Positions 7,658-14,166 of a stretch of DNA of 25,310 nucleotides are shown here, one piece after another. Made by a program: the position numbers and the translations under genes. The DNA lies in contig JBBING010000028.1 in NCBI GenBank assembly GCA_037444005.1, positions 1 through 25,310 on the forward strand. Direction: 5' to 3'. How positions within the stretch are numbered: the stretch's first letter is position 1; every line of letters starts with the position of its first letter. The notes under the pieces are model-generated. The model ran no database searches, was not told the origin of the DNA, and was given only the letters and a program-made list of their open reading frames with translations. The stretch is from DATLZC01 sp037444005 (lineage in GTDB: Bacteria > Chloroflexota > Dehalococcoidia > DSTF01 > JACRBR01).

Positions 7658-8938
7658 CTACGCCACCTGCTCCGGCACGACGGTGAGAGGCACGGCGTCG
7701 GCGCGCCCGAAGCGCGCCACCTGGCGATGCACCGGCTCGAGCCGCTCGTACGGCTCGGTGATGCCCAGCTCCTCGTCGGTCAGGTAGCACGCCGGGTCCT
7801 CGGCCCAAGGGTCGCCGTAGTAGCTTTCGGCCCGCACCCTGAGATTGCCGTTGCAGATGTCGAAGTACGGGCACACGGAGCATCGCCCCTTGATGTGTCC
7901 CTTGCGGTTCTTCAGGATGCGCATCACATCGTTCGAGAGGTCCGTCCAGATCTCGCTGAACGGCCGCTCCCGGACGTTGCCGAAGCTGTAGTGCTGGCTG
8001 AACTGGTCCGCGTGCACGTTGCCGACGTTGTCGATGTCGGCGACCGCGACGCCCGACTGGTTCCCCCCGTTCCAGCGCAGCATCTGGAGCACCTCGTCGG
8101 CGCGCTCGGGCTGCTCCTCGCGCACCCGGAGGTACAGGTACACGCCGTCGGTGTGGTTATCCACCGTCAGGATGTCCTTCGTGATGCCGCGCCGGTGGAA
8201 GTCCTGCGTCCGGGCGAAGATGGTGTCCACCGCCGCCCGCGTCTCTTCGTGCATCAGGTCGTGCTTCACGATGCGGTCGCCCCGGCCCGCATACGCCAGG
8301 TGGTAGAAGCAGGCGCGGGGGATGTTCTCCTCTTCGATGAGGTCGAACAGCTCGTTCAGGTGCGGGAAGTTGTACTCCGTGAGCGTCACGCGGATGCCCA
8401 CCCTGATGCCCACGTCGAGGCAGTGATGGATCGCCCGGAGCGAGGCTTGGAACGCGCCCTTCTTCCCGCGAAAGCGGTCGTGAATCGCCTCCGGCCCGTC
8501 GATGCTGATCCCCACGTACGAGAGCCCGAACGCCTTCAGCGCCTCCGCGACCTCGCGGTCGATCAGCGTCCCATTGGTCGACAGCACCGCGCGGATGCCG
8601 CGCTCTCGCGCATAGCTGATGAGCTCGAACAGATCGGGCCGGAGGAGAGGCTCGCCTCCGGAGAACAGGATGACCGGCACGCCGAACTGCGCCAGGTCGT
8701 CGATGACCGCCTTCGCTTCGGCGGTGGTCAGCTCGCCCTCGTAGTCGCGGTCGTGCGAATCGGTGTAGCAGTGGGCGCAGTGCAAATTGCAGCGCCGGAT
8801 GATGTTCCAGACCACGACGGGCTTCTTGTCTTCGGAGTAGTGCAGGAGATGCGGGGGCAGATTCCGCGCCTGCCGGCCGAACCGGAGGGCGTCCCCCGGG
8901 GTCGCCGTACCGCAGAGAAGTCGCGTCACGCCCAGCAT
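7658..8938 (-). CDS. radical SAM/SPASM protein, AhbC (NirJ1)-like
   Basis: This 426-residue radical SAM enzyme has the cluster motif RRCNLHCAHCY (C50, C54, C57), the SAM-binding FSGGEPLLRPDL (92-103) and STNGTLID. A C-terminal auxiliary-cluster region follows with CSVCPYFDIC (C353, C356, C362) and a later Cys (C384). The opening (LLCGTATPGDALRFGR..LPPHLL..SEDKKPVVVWNI) fits, from memory of the family, the 12,18-didecarboxysiroheme deacetylases (AhbC) and NirJ of haem d1 synthesis. In the Ahb route AhbC removes the acetate side chains of didecarboxysiroheme before AhbD makes haem b. The position between siroheme-forming genes and the regulator supports this. AhbD, another tetrapyrrole-modifying enzyme or a SPASM maturase remain possible, so no symbol is assigned. 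A GAAAGGAAG ribosome site precedes the ATG. Confidence 0.85.
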   Translation of the reverse strand: MLGVTRLLCGTATPGDALRFGRQARNLPPHLLHYSEDKKPVVVWNIIRRCNLHCAHCYTDSHDRDYEGELTTAEAKAVIDDLAQFGVPVILFSGGEPLLRPDLFELISYARERGIRAVLSTNGTLIDREVAEALKAFGLSYVGISIDGPEAIHDRFRGKKGAFQASLRAIHHCLDVGIRVGIRVTLTEYNFPHLNELFDLIEEENIPRACFYHLAYAGRGDRIVKHDLMHEETRAAVDTIFARTQDFHRRGITKDILTVDNHTDGVYLYLRVREEQPERADEVLQMLRWNGGNQSGVAVADIDNVGNVHADQFSQHYSFGNVRERPFSEIWTDLSNDVMRILKNRKGHIKGRCSVCPYFDICNGNLRVRAESYYGDPWAEDPACYLTDEELGITEPYERLEPVHRQVARFGRADAVPLTVVPEQVA

Positions 8939-8951
8939 GAGGGCTTCCTTT

Positions 8952-9629
8952 CTAGTTCACCGCCCGCGTCGCCGCGCGGGCGACGGCAGCGGACCCGTCG
9001 TAGTGTTCCGTCATCCCCAGCAGCACTTCGTCGGCCAGCGACAGGATCTGCGCGCACGCCTCGAACGCCTCGAGACCGGAGGCCCCCTGCGCCTCGACCG
9101 CTTTCCGGGCCGATTCCTCCAACGTGCGCCTGAAAAAGGTGAACGCCTCCACGGCCTGGCTCACGGACAGCCCTGCGCCGCGCAGCGTCACGCCGTACTC
9201 GCGGCCAAGCTCGCGCGCCGCCTGATGCGTCGCCCCCCTGCGATGCCGGCGCGAAAACGACTCCCCGACCAGCGCCACCAGCCGCCGCCCCAGGTCCCGC
9301 ATACGCTCGCGCGTCGCGCCGTCGAGCCCGGCGTACCACGGCGCCTCGTGGACGGCGCGGCGGTGGATCTGGCGGCGGATGCGGGTAGAGGCAATGTCGG
9401 CGAGCTGGCTGTTGCCGGGACCGCGCCGGCCGCTCAGCCAGGCGTCCAGGTCCGAACGGGAGAAGCGCCGGTGGCCGCCCGGCGTGCGGAAGGTCCGCAC
9501 CTGACCGGCGTCGGCCCAGCGCCGAAGGGTCGATTCGTCGACGCCGAGGAGCCGGCAGGCCTGCCCCAGGGTGAGCCACTGGTCCACAGGCGCGGTTCCC
9601 GACGGCGGCGGCGCACGAAATCTACTCAA
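8952..9629 (-). CDS. HTH (MerR/excisionase-type) regulator with C-terminal helical domain
   Basis: This is the first gene of the hem/siroheme operon. Residues about 17-66 are a winged-helix DNA-binding module of MerR/excisionase type: LTLGQACRLLGVDESTLRRWADAGQVRTFRTPGGHRRFSRSDLDAWL. The remaining 150 residues are predicted mostly helical, rich in Arg and Ala, with three His in SRRHRRGATHQ. They loosely recall the helical sensor domains attached to PucR- or RsbR-type proteins, but I do not recognise the family. A local role in controlling tetrapyrrole synthesis is inferred from position. The longest frame starts with TTG at 9629, only about 33 bases from the predicted transcription start; a GTG at 9587 would also keep the whole HTH domain. 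Confidence 0.8.
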   Translation of the reverse strand: MSRFRAPPPSGTAPVDQWLTLGQACRLLGVDESTLRRWADAGQVRTFRTPGGHRRFSRSDLDAWLSGRRGPGNSQLADIASTRIRRQIHRRAVHEAPWYAGLDGATRERMRDLGRRLVALVGESFSRRHRRGATHQAARELGREYGVTLRGAGLSVSQAVEAFTFFRRTLEESARKAVEAQGASGLEAFEACAQILSLADEVLLGMTEHYDGSAAVARAATRAVN

Positions 9630-9668
9630 ACCTGCACATTGCTCCCGTTCGGTCGTGCTGCTGCGTAG

Positions 9669-9698
9669 ATTCTAGAGGGCGCCGCCGCGTTGCGTCAA
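9669..9698 (-). promoter_or_regulatory. sigma70-type promoter of the hem/siroheme operon
   Basis: Read on the - strand, TTGACG (complement of 9693-9698) and TAGAAT (complement of 9669-9674) are 18 bases apart; each matches the consensus at five of six positions. Transcription would start near 9662 and cover the regulator and all six downstream tetrapyrrole genes, whose gaps never exceed 13 bases. The region 9699-9802 between this promoter and the lipoprotein terminator shows no gene. Confidence 0.65.
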
Positions 9699-9802
9699 CG
9701 TGCCGTGGGTCACACGGTCCATGCCCGGCGGCACAGCCGGGAGATACAGGCCATGCGTGGCCCATGGGAGGCTGCGGACGCCCCTCGGGAGGGAGACAAT
9801 GT

Positions 9803-9829
9803 GAGGCCCCCGCTGCTCGCAGGGGCCTC
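9803..9829 (-). terminator. hairpin terminator downstream of the lipoprotein gene
   Basis: GAGGCCCC (9803-9810) and GGGGCCTC (9822-9829) form a perfect 8-bp stem with an 11-base loop, 33 bases past the lipoprotein stop codon. No clear U-run follows on the - strand, so termination may be incomplete. The hairpin separates the lipoprotein transcript from the hem operon promoter. Confidence 0.55.
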
Positions 9830-9862
9830 CCGACGGTTTCCTGGCGAAAGACCGGCAACAAC

Positions 9863-10642
9863 CTACGGTGTAGGCGTCGGCGTCGCTGTCGGCGTGTTTG
9901 TGGCTGTCGGAGTCGCGGTCGGAGTGTTCGTCGGGGTATTCGTCGGTGTGGCCGTCTTGCTCGGGACCGTCGCCGTCCGCGTGACCGGGCGCGTCACGTC
10001 GCCGTTGGTCCGCTCGGCGTCGACCCACAGCTTCACATCTTCGGCGGCGCTGTCCCGCGGGACGGTGATTTCGAACGGCGCCTTCTCGTTCTCGTCGATG
10101 TCGCCGACCTCGTCGCTGCCCACACGCAGCACGTTGCCTTCGTCGTCCAGCACAGCGGCGCAGACCTTCACGTCTTCGAAGTCCTCGTTGTCGTCGTTGA
10201 AGATTTCGCCCGTAATCACGAAGTCGCTGCCGATCCAGGCGACGTTGACGTTCTGGAACTCGAGGTCAGGGTCGATCTTCTTCCCCAGGGGCAGGCGCAC
10301 CAGAACCCGCGTCTCCACGCGGTCGGCCCGCTTGTTGTTCTTCAGCACCGCTTCGAACGGCGCCTCCGCCTTCCCGTCGTCGCTCTGCAGCGTGCGGGTG
10401 CAGATGCGCACGATCTTCGTCGACAGGATCTCGTCGCCGTCGTAGAACTTGACCTCCACGTCCGTGTCGACGGCCTGCACGTTCGGCAGCGCGTTCCGGG
10501 CCATGCCCACGAACACGGAGTCGCTGCCCCGCACGAACAGCCGTCCGCCCAGCACGAAACACCCGGATGCGGCGAACGCGAGGATCATGAGCGCCGGAAG
10601 GCCGATGAGCATGATCCGCCGGCTTCTTGCCACCTTCATCAT
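9863..10642 (-). CDS. lipoprotein with two FxLYD-like regions and a Thr/Pro-rich tail
   Basis: The ATGATG at 10642 is preceded by GGAGG at good spacing; a longer frame to 10696 has no such site. The 259-residue product begins MMKVARSRRIMLIGLPALMILAFAASGC, a basic n-region, hydrophobic core and lipobox with the lipidated Cys at 28. Two regions of similar pattern follow (about 45-115 and 130-210). The second, DFVITGEIFNDDNEDFEDVKVCAAVLDDEGNVL, resembles FxLYD-type beta-sandwich domains; the first (KFYDGDEILSTKIVRICTRTL) may be a diverged copy. Residues 230-259 are a low-complexity TP/TN/TA tail of the kind common at the end of Chloroflexota surface proteins. It is probably an extracellular membrane-anchored protein of unknown function, possibly under envelope-stress control given the ECF-like promoter upstream. 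Confidence 0.85.
   Translation of the reverse strand: MMKVARSRRIMLIGLPALMILAFAASGCFVLGGRLFVRGSDSVFVGMARNALPNVQAVDTDVEVKFYDGDEILSTKIVRICTRTLQSDDGKAEAPFEAVLKNNKRADRVETRVLVRLPLGKKIDPDLEFQNVNVAWIGSDFVITGEIFNDDNEDFEDVKVCAAVLDDEGNVLRVGSDEVGDIDENEKAPFEITVPRDSAAEDVKLWVDAERTNGDVTRPVTRTATVPSKTATPTNTPTNTPTATPTATNTPTATPTPTP
9866..9955 (-). repeat. low-complexity repeat encoding a TP/TN/TA tail
   Basis: Thirty codons at the end of the lipoprotein gene encode alternating Thr with Pro, Ala or Asn. On the + strand this reads as imperfect repeats of GTCGGNGT with varied third positions. Such tracts can change length by slippage. Synonymous variation among the units suggests the protein sequence is under selection. 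Confidence 0.85.
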
Positions 10643-10703
10643 GGTTGGTCCTCCTTGGTGGGAACGATTGTGACGGTCGGATTCGAGGTCCGCCATCGGT
10701 TCC

Positions 10704-10729
10704 GACGAAGGAACCGCCGGAACGGTTCC
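10704..10729 (-). promoter_or_regulatory. candidate ECF-sigma promoter of the lipoprotein gene, with inverted repeats
   Basis: On the - strand GGAACC (complement of 10724-10729), a 16-base spacer and CGTC (complement of 10704-10707) match the general ECF-sigma pattern GGAAC-N16/17-CGTC. Transcription would start near 10697, about 55 bases before the ATG. The same stretch holds an inverted repeat CGGTTCC-N6-GGAACCG (10697-10716) and a near-palindrome CGGAAC-G-GTTCCG (10718-10730), so part of the pattern could be an operator or RNA hairpin instead. No sigma70-type promoter was found for this gene. Confidence 0.4.
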
Positions 10730-10807
10730 GCCCCCTCTGCCCGTCTTCGCCTGTAGGAACGCGCCGGGCCGCGAAAGGTTAACGGCCCCCGGACGATGTG
10801 ACGGCGC

Positions 10808-11146
10808 TCACCGCGCGGCCGCGCCCATCTCGGGCATGGCGAAGCGCGCGCCCCACTCCATCATCGCCGCCAGCACCGGCTGCAGCGCCTGCCCCTTCGG
10901 TGTGAGGGAGTACTCGACGCGGGGCGGTAGCTCGCGATACTGCCGCCGTTCGACCACGCCCTGAGCCTGGAGGCTGCGGAGTCGGGCCGAGAGGAGGTTG
11001 GGGGAGATCCCGGGGAGACGGTCCTGGAGTTCGGAGAAGCGGAGGGGGCCGGAGAGGAGATCGCGAACGATGAGGAAGGTCCACTTTTCGCCCACGACGT
11101 TGAGGCAGGCGGCGATGGGGCAGAGCTGGTCGTAGGGTCGCGCCAC
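10808..11146 (-). CDS. HxlR-family winged-helix transcriptional regulator
   Basis: This 112-residue protein is a complete HxlR-type regulator: CPIAACLNVVGEKWTFLIVRDLLSGPLRFSELQDRLPGISPNLLSARLRSLQAQGVVERRQYRELPPRVEYSLTPKGQALQPVLAAMMEWG. It has the conserved N-terminal cysteine (C9), which in members such as YodB and HypR senses quinones or oxidants; a second Cys is at 14. The start is GTG at 11146, with GGGAGG eight bases upstream. It is divergent from the zinc-ribbon gene, and a dyad between the two genes is a likely binding site. The target regulon is unknown. Confidence 0.92.
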   Translation of the reverse strand: MARPYDQLCPIAACLNVVGEKWTFLIVRDLLSGPLRFSELQDRLPGISPNLLSARLRSLQAQGVVERRQYRELPPRVEYSLTPKGQALQPVLAAMMEWGARFAMPEMGAAAR

Positions 11147-11184
11147 CCTCGAGGCCTCCCTTCGAAACGACCGGTTTCACAGAG

Positions 11185-11214
11185 ATTTTACTTGACATCC
11201 GATAGCGATGTCAC
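11185..11214 (-). promoter_or_regulatory. promoter of the HxlR-family gene
   Basis: On the - strand GTGACA (complement of 11209-11214, five of six) and TAAAAT (complement of 11185-11190, five of six) are 18 bases apart. Transcription would start about 30 bases before the GTG. The -35 element lies in the right half of the shared dyad, which fits negative autoregulation. Confidence 0.55.
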
Positions 11215-11220
11215 TACATT
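11192..11220 (+). promoter_or_regulatory. promoter of the zinc-ribbon gene
   Basis: A perfect -35 TTGACA (11192-11197), a 17-base spacer and TACATT (11215-11220, four of six) point toward the zinc-ribbon gene at 11300. The -35 element lies in the left half of the shared dyad. Confidence 0.6.
11193..11213. promoter_or_regulatory. operator-like dyad between divergent promoters
   Basis: TGACATC (11193-11199) and GATGTCA (11207-11213) form a perfect 7-bp inverted repeat with a 7-base spacer. Each half overlaps the -35 element of one of the two divergent promoters. This is the expected place for a dimeric winged-helix repressor such as the adjacent HxlR protein to shut both genes off. The binding protein is inferred. 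Confidence 0.5.
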
Positions 11221-11233
11221 TTCCGTAGCGCTT

Positions 11234-11260
11234 GGCGGCGGACCCCCGTCTGCCGCCGCC
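11234..11260 (+). other. GC-rich hairpin in the 5' UTR of the zinc-ribbon gene
   Basis: GGCGGCGG (11234-11241) pairs perfectly with CCGCCGCC (11253-11260) in the transcribed leader between promoter and ribosome site. It has no U-run. It may stabilise the mRNA or have no role. Confidence 0.45.
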
Positions 11261-11299
11261 CTGGCGCGGAGGGAACCGCCGCGCAGGAGGTGAACCGAG

Positions 11300-11506
11300 A
11301 TGGTCGAGACGAAAGCCGAACTGGTGTGCCTGAGCTGCAGCCGCCGTTTGGGCGTCGTGGAAACGACCGGCGAGCGGAAGCTCCAGCTCAGCCCGAACGC
11401 GACGCTCCCCGAGACCGTCCGCATCGTCGGGCGGCAGCTCCGCTGCGGCCGCTGCGGCGGCAGTGTGATACTCGAGGACCTGCAGGAGCTGTACGCCGCA
11501 GCGTGA
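11300..11506 (+). CDS. 68-residue zinc-ribbon protein of unknown function
   Basis: An AGGAGGTG ribosome site stands just before the ATG. The protein has two CxxC pairs, LVCLSCSRR (C10, C13) and LRCGRCGGS (C49, C52), 35 residues apart, a spacing that suits one zinc site. The middle (about 20-45) carries no motif I know, and a short helix (LEDLQELYAA) ends the chain. Own promoter, strong ribosome site and terminator show it is a real monocistronic gene. I do not recognise the family. A nucleic-acid-binding or protein-interaction role is typical of such ribbons but is not shown. Divergence from a redox-type HxlR gene suggests joint control. Confidence 0.85.
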   Translation: MVETKAELVCLSCSRRLGVVETTGERKLQLSPNATLPETVRIVGRQLRCGRCGGSVILEDLQELYAAA

Positions 11507-11532
11507 GCCGCACGCCGGCGTCGACCTCGCTT

Positions 11533-11558
11533 CAGGCCCCTCCCTGCGGAGGGGCCTG
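11533..11558 (+). terminator. strong hairpin terminator after the zinc-ribbon gene
   Basis: CAGGCCCCTCC (11533-11543) and GGAGGGGCCTG (11548-11558) form a perfect 11-bp stem with a CTGC loop, 27 bases after the stop codon. The following TCGTATT is only weakly U-rich. It insulates the SDR gene at 11610. Confidence 0.75.
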
Positions 11559-11609
11559 TCGTATTCCCCGGCCCGCGCGTATCATCGCCCCGAAAGGGGG
11601 ACCGAACTC

Positions 11610-12389
11610 ATGTTGTTGCGGGATCGCGTCGCCATCGTCACCGGAGGCGGCAGTGGCATCGGAAGAGGCGTCGCGCTGCGGTTCGCCCGCGAGGGCGCCA
11701 GGGTCGCCATCGTCGATATCGTCCAGGAGCGGCTCGACGAGACCGTCGCGCTCCTAACGGACGCGGGCGCGCCCTCGCTCGCGGTCCGCGCCGATGTGAG
11801 CGTCACCGACGACGTCGAGCGGGCGTTCGCGGCCGTGCTGGAGCGCTTCGGCCGGGTCGACATCCTCGTCAACAACGCGGGTATCGGGAATCCGCCGAAG
11901 CCGATCATCGAGATGGACGACGAGGGCTGGGACCGGACCATCGCGGTCAACCTGCGCAGCGTGTTCCTGTGTTCGCGCGCCGCCGCCCGCCAGATGATCC
12001 GCCAGGGCGGAGGCGGGCGCATCATCAGCGTGGCCTCGCAGGCAGGGAAGACGGGCTACGCACGGCTCACGCCCTACTGCGCCTCCAAAGCTGGCATCAT
12101 CCTGTTCACCCAGGCCTTCGCGAAGGAGGTCGCGCCCTACGGCATCCTCGTGAACTGCGTCTGCCCGGGCACCATCGACACGCCGCTTCTCCGCGCGGGC
12201 GTCGAGCAGGCCACCGGCGGCGCGATCCCGTTCGAGCAGGCCATCGCCAGCGTGCTGCCGGCTATCCCCCTCGGACGCATCGGCTATCCGGAGGACGTCG
12301 CGAAGCTGATCACGTTCCTCGCCTCGGACGAGGCCGACTACATGACGGGGCAGGCCATCAACATCACCGGCGGCCAGGAGATGCACTGA
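11610..12389 (+). CDS. short-chain dehydrogenase/reductase (SDR), probably NAD-dependent
   Basis: This 259-residue classical SDR has the cofactor motif TGGGSGIG (11-18), an acidic residue after the second strand (VAIVDI, D36) that favours NAD(H), and NNAG (88-91). The catalytic set N114, S143, Y156 and K160 (VASQAGKTGYARLTPYCASK) is complete. PGTIDTPL and the C-terminal TGQAINITGG are typical. The overall look is that of FabG/2,3-butanediol or sugar-alcohol dehydrogenases; the substrate cannot be told. AAAGGGGG precedes the ATG. It is convergent with the ThDP enzyme gene (22-base gap, no terminator), so a shared pathway is possible but not shown. Confidence 0.92.
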   Translation: MLLRDRVAIVTGGGSGIGRGVALRFAREGARVAIVDIVQERLDETVALLTDAGAPSLAVRADVSVTDDVERAFAAVLERFGRVDILVNNAGIGNPPKPIIEMDDEGWDRTIAVNLRSVFLCSRAAARQMIRQGGGGRIISVASQAGKTGYARLTPYCASKAGIILFTQAFAKEVAPYGILVNCVCPGTIDTPLLRAGVEQATGGAIPFEQAIASVLPAIPLGRIGYPEDVAKLITFLASDEADYMTGQAINITGGQEMH

Positions 12390-12411
12390 GGATGCTTCTG
12401 TCGAGTACGCC

Positions 12412-14136
12412 CTACACCTCGCGCTCGCCGTAGTACGGCATGCTGACCTTGCCCGGCGCCGACTCTTTGGGCTTCACGCCGCCGACCATCGCCTGCGTGA
12501 CGGGCGCGATCACGCGAGGGTCGGTCATGACGTTCAGGCAGGCCGGCTTGCCGCTCTCGAACGCCCGGCGGACCGCGGGCCCGATGTCCTGGGGCCGCTC
12601 CACCAGCTCCCCGTAGCACCCGAAGCCCTGCGCCGCCTGGTCATAGCGCGTCGGCCCGAGCTCCGTGGCGACGATGCGGTCCCGCCCGTAGATGAGCTCC
12701 TGACCGTGGAGCGACATTCCCCACTGCTGGTCGTTGTTCACCACCGTGACGATGGGAAGCCCGTGGCGGACCATCGTGTCGAACTCCGCAAAGTTCAGGC
12801 CCACCGAGCCGTCGCCGATGACGCAGAGCACCTGCCGGCCGGGATGCGCTGCCTGCGCCGCGATGGCGAAGGGCATCCCCGTGCCCAAACACCCGAGGTA
12901 GCCGTGCGACAGCCAGTGGCCGCCTCCCCGGACGACGGCCGCCATGTCCATCCACGAAGCCGTCTCGCCGCCGTCCGCCACGATGATGGCGTCCGGCGCC
13001 ACTGCCTGCGCGATCTCGTGCGCGAGGCGGTACGGGTGGATGGGCACGGCGTCACTCCGGAGCGCGTCGGCGAACATCGCCTCCGAGAGCCCTCTGGCGC
13101 GCGCGACCGCTTCGAGCCACGCGTCGCGACGGACCCACCGCCGCTCCTCGGCGGCCTCGACGAACGCCTCGAGCGCTTTCCGACAGTCCGCGACGATGCC
13201 GAGGTCCACGTCGCGGTTGCGGCCGATCTCCTCGCCCTCGATATCGACCTGAATCAGCCGGGCGCTGCGGACGAAGCCTCCCCCGCGCCCTCCGGTGAAG
13301 AGGCCGAGGCGCGCGCCGAGGAGCAGCGCGACGTCGGGGGGCGCCGAGCCGGTCGCCGCCGCCATCGGAAGCGTCATGAAGCCGCGGCCCGACAGCGGAT
13401 GGTCGTCGGGCACCATGCCGCGCGCCTTCGAGTTGGCGAAGACGGGGATGTTGGTGAGCTCGGCGAACTGGCGGAGCAGGTCGCCGGCCCCCGAGAACCA
13501 CGCGCCGCCTCCCGCCAGAATCGCCGGGCGCTCGGCCTCGGCGAGCCACGCGATGGCGCGCTCGACGGCGTCCCTCGGCGGCGCGGGCGGCGCTTCGGGC
13601 GCGACCCGCTCGGGGAAGACGGCGCGCGACTCGTCGACCCGTGCGAAGAGCACGTCCGCGGGCACCTCGAGGAACACGGGGCCGGGCCGGCCCGTCGTGG
13701 CGACGCGCAACGCCTGCGCGGGGATACGATGGGTGTGGGTGATGCGATGCGACCACTTGGTAATGGGCCGCATCAGCTCGACCTGGTCGATCCCGCCCTG
13801 GAGTGGCAACGTCTCCGCGTCCACCAGCGGCGCCGCGCCGCCGATGACGAGGATAGGGCTGCAGTCCAGGTACGCGTTCGCGACCCCGGTGACGATGTCC
13901 GTCACGCCGGGGCCGGCGGTGACGATCGCCACCCCCACGCGGCCCGTCGTCCTCGCCCAGCCGTCAGCCGCGTGCCCGGCGGCCTGCTCGTGACGCACAT
14001 CGATGAGCCGGAGCCCGTGGTCGAGCGCCGCCTGGAAGATCGCGTCCAGATGTCCTCCGTGCAACACGAACGCCTCGCGGACGCCAGCCCGCGTGAGCAT
14101 GCGGACCAAAAGCTCGCCTCCATCGACGCTCGCCAT
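12412..14136 (-). CDS. thiamine-diphosphate-dependent enzyme, acetolactate synthase-like
   Basis: The 574-residue protein has the three-domain plan of the acetolactate synthase/benzoylformate decarboxylase superfamily. The N-terminal Pyr domain carries the catalytic Glu in DVRHEQAAGHAADGWAR (E50), and AGPGVTD follows. The middle domain is about 190-330. The C-terminal PP domain carries GDGSVGLNFAEFDTMVRHGLPIVTVVNN (441-468), which binds ThDP and Mg. The segment before it (IVADGGETASWMDMAA..HGYLGCLGTGMPFAIAA) resembles oxalyl-CoA decarboxylase/2-hydroxyacyl-CoA lyase-like members more than biosynthetic IlvB. No small ilvN subunit is adjacent, so branched-chain synthesis is unlikely to be the main role. 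It is the last gene of a long - strand run, 30 bases after purC. The substrate is unknown. Confidence 0.88.
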   Translation of the reverse strand: MASVDGGELLVRMLTRAGVREAFVLHGGHLDAIFQAALDHGLRLIDVRHEQAAGHAADGWARTTGRVGVAIVTAGPGVTDIVTGVANAYLDCSPILVIGGAAPLVDAETLPLQGGIDQVELMRPITKWSHRITHTHRIPAQALRVATTGRPGPVFLEVPADVLFARVDESRAVFPERVAPEAPPAPPRDAVERAIAWLAEAERPAILAGGGAWFSGAGDLLRQFAELTNIPVFANSKARGMVPDDHPLSGRGFMTLPMAAATGSAPPDVALLLGARLGLFTGGRGGGFVRSARLIQVDIEGEEIGRNRDVDLGIVADCRKALEAFVEAAEERRWVRRDAWLEAVARARGLSEAMFADALRSDAVPIHPYRLAHEIAQAVAPDAIIVADGGETASWMDMAAVVRGGGHWLSHGYLGCLGTGMPFAIAAQAAHPGRQVLCVIGDGSVGLNFAEFDTMVRHGLPIVTVVNNDQQWGMSLHGQELIYGRDRIVATELGPTRYDQAAQGFGCYGELVERPQDIGPAVRRAFESGKPACLNVMTDPRVIAPVTQAMVGGVKPKESAPGKVSMPYYGEREV

Positions 14137-14166
14137 GGACCTCCCCCTTTCAGTCCTCCACGCCGG

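Noticed and set aside
6782..9133. A 783-codon + strand frame opposite hemA, the precorrin-2 dehydrogenase and radical SAM genes
   Set aside because: High GC produces long antisense open frames; the composition is His/Arg/Asp-rich with no domain, and the opposite strand holds three clear enzymes.
9866..9955. Repeats near 9.9 kb as a possible CRISPR or tandem-repeat locus
   Set aside because: Units are imperfect, have no spacers and encode the Thr/Pro tail in frame.
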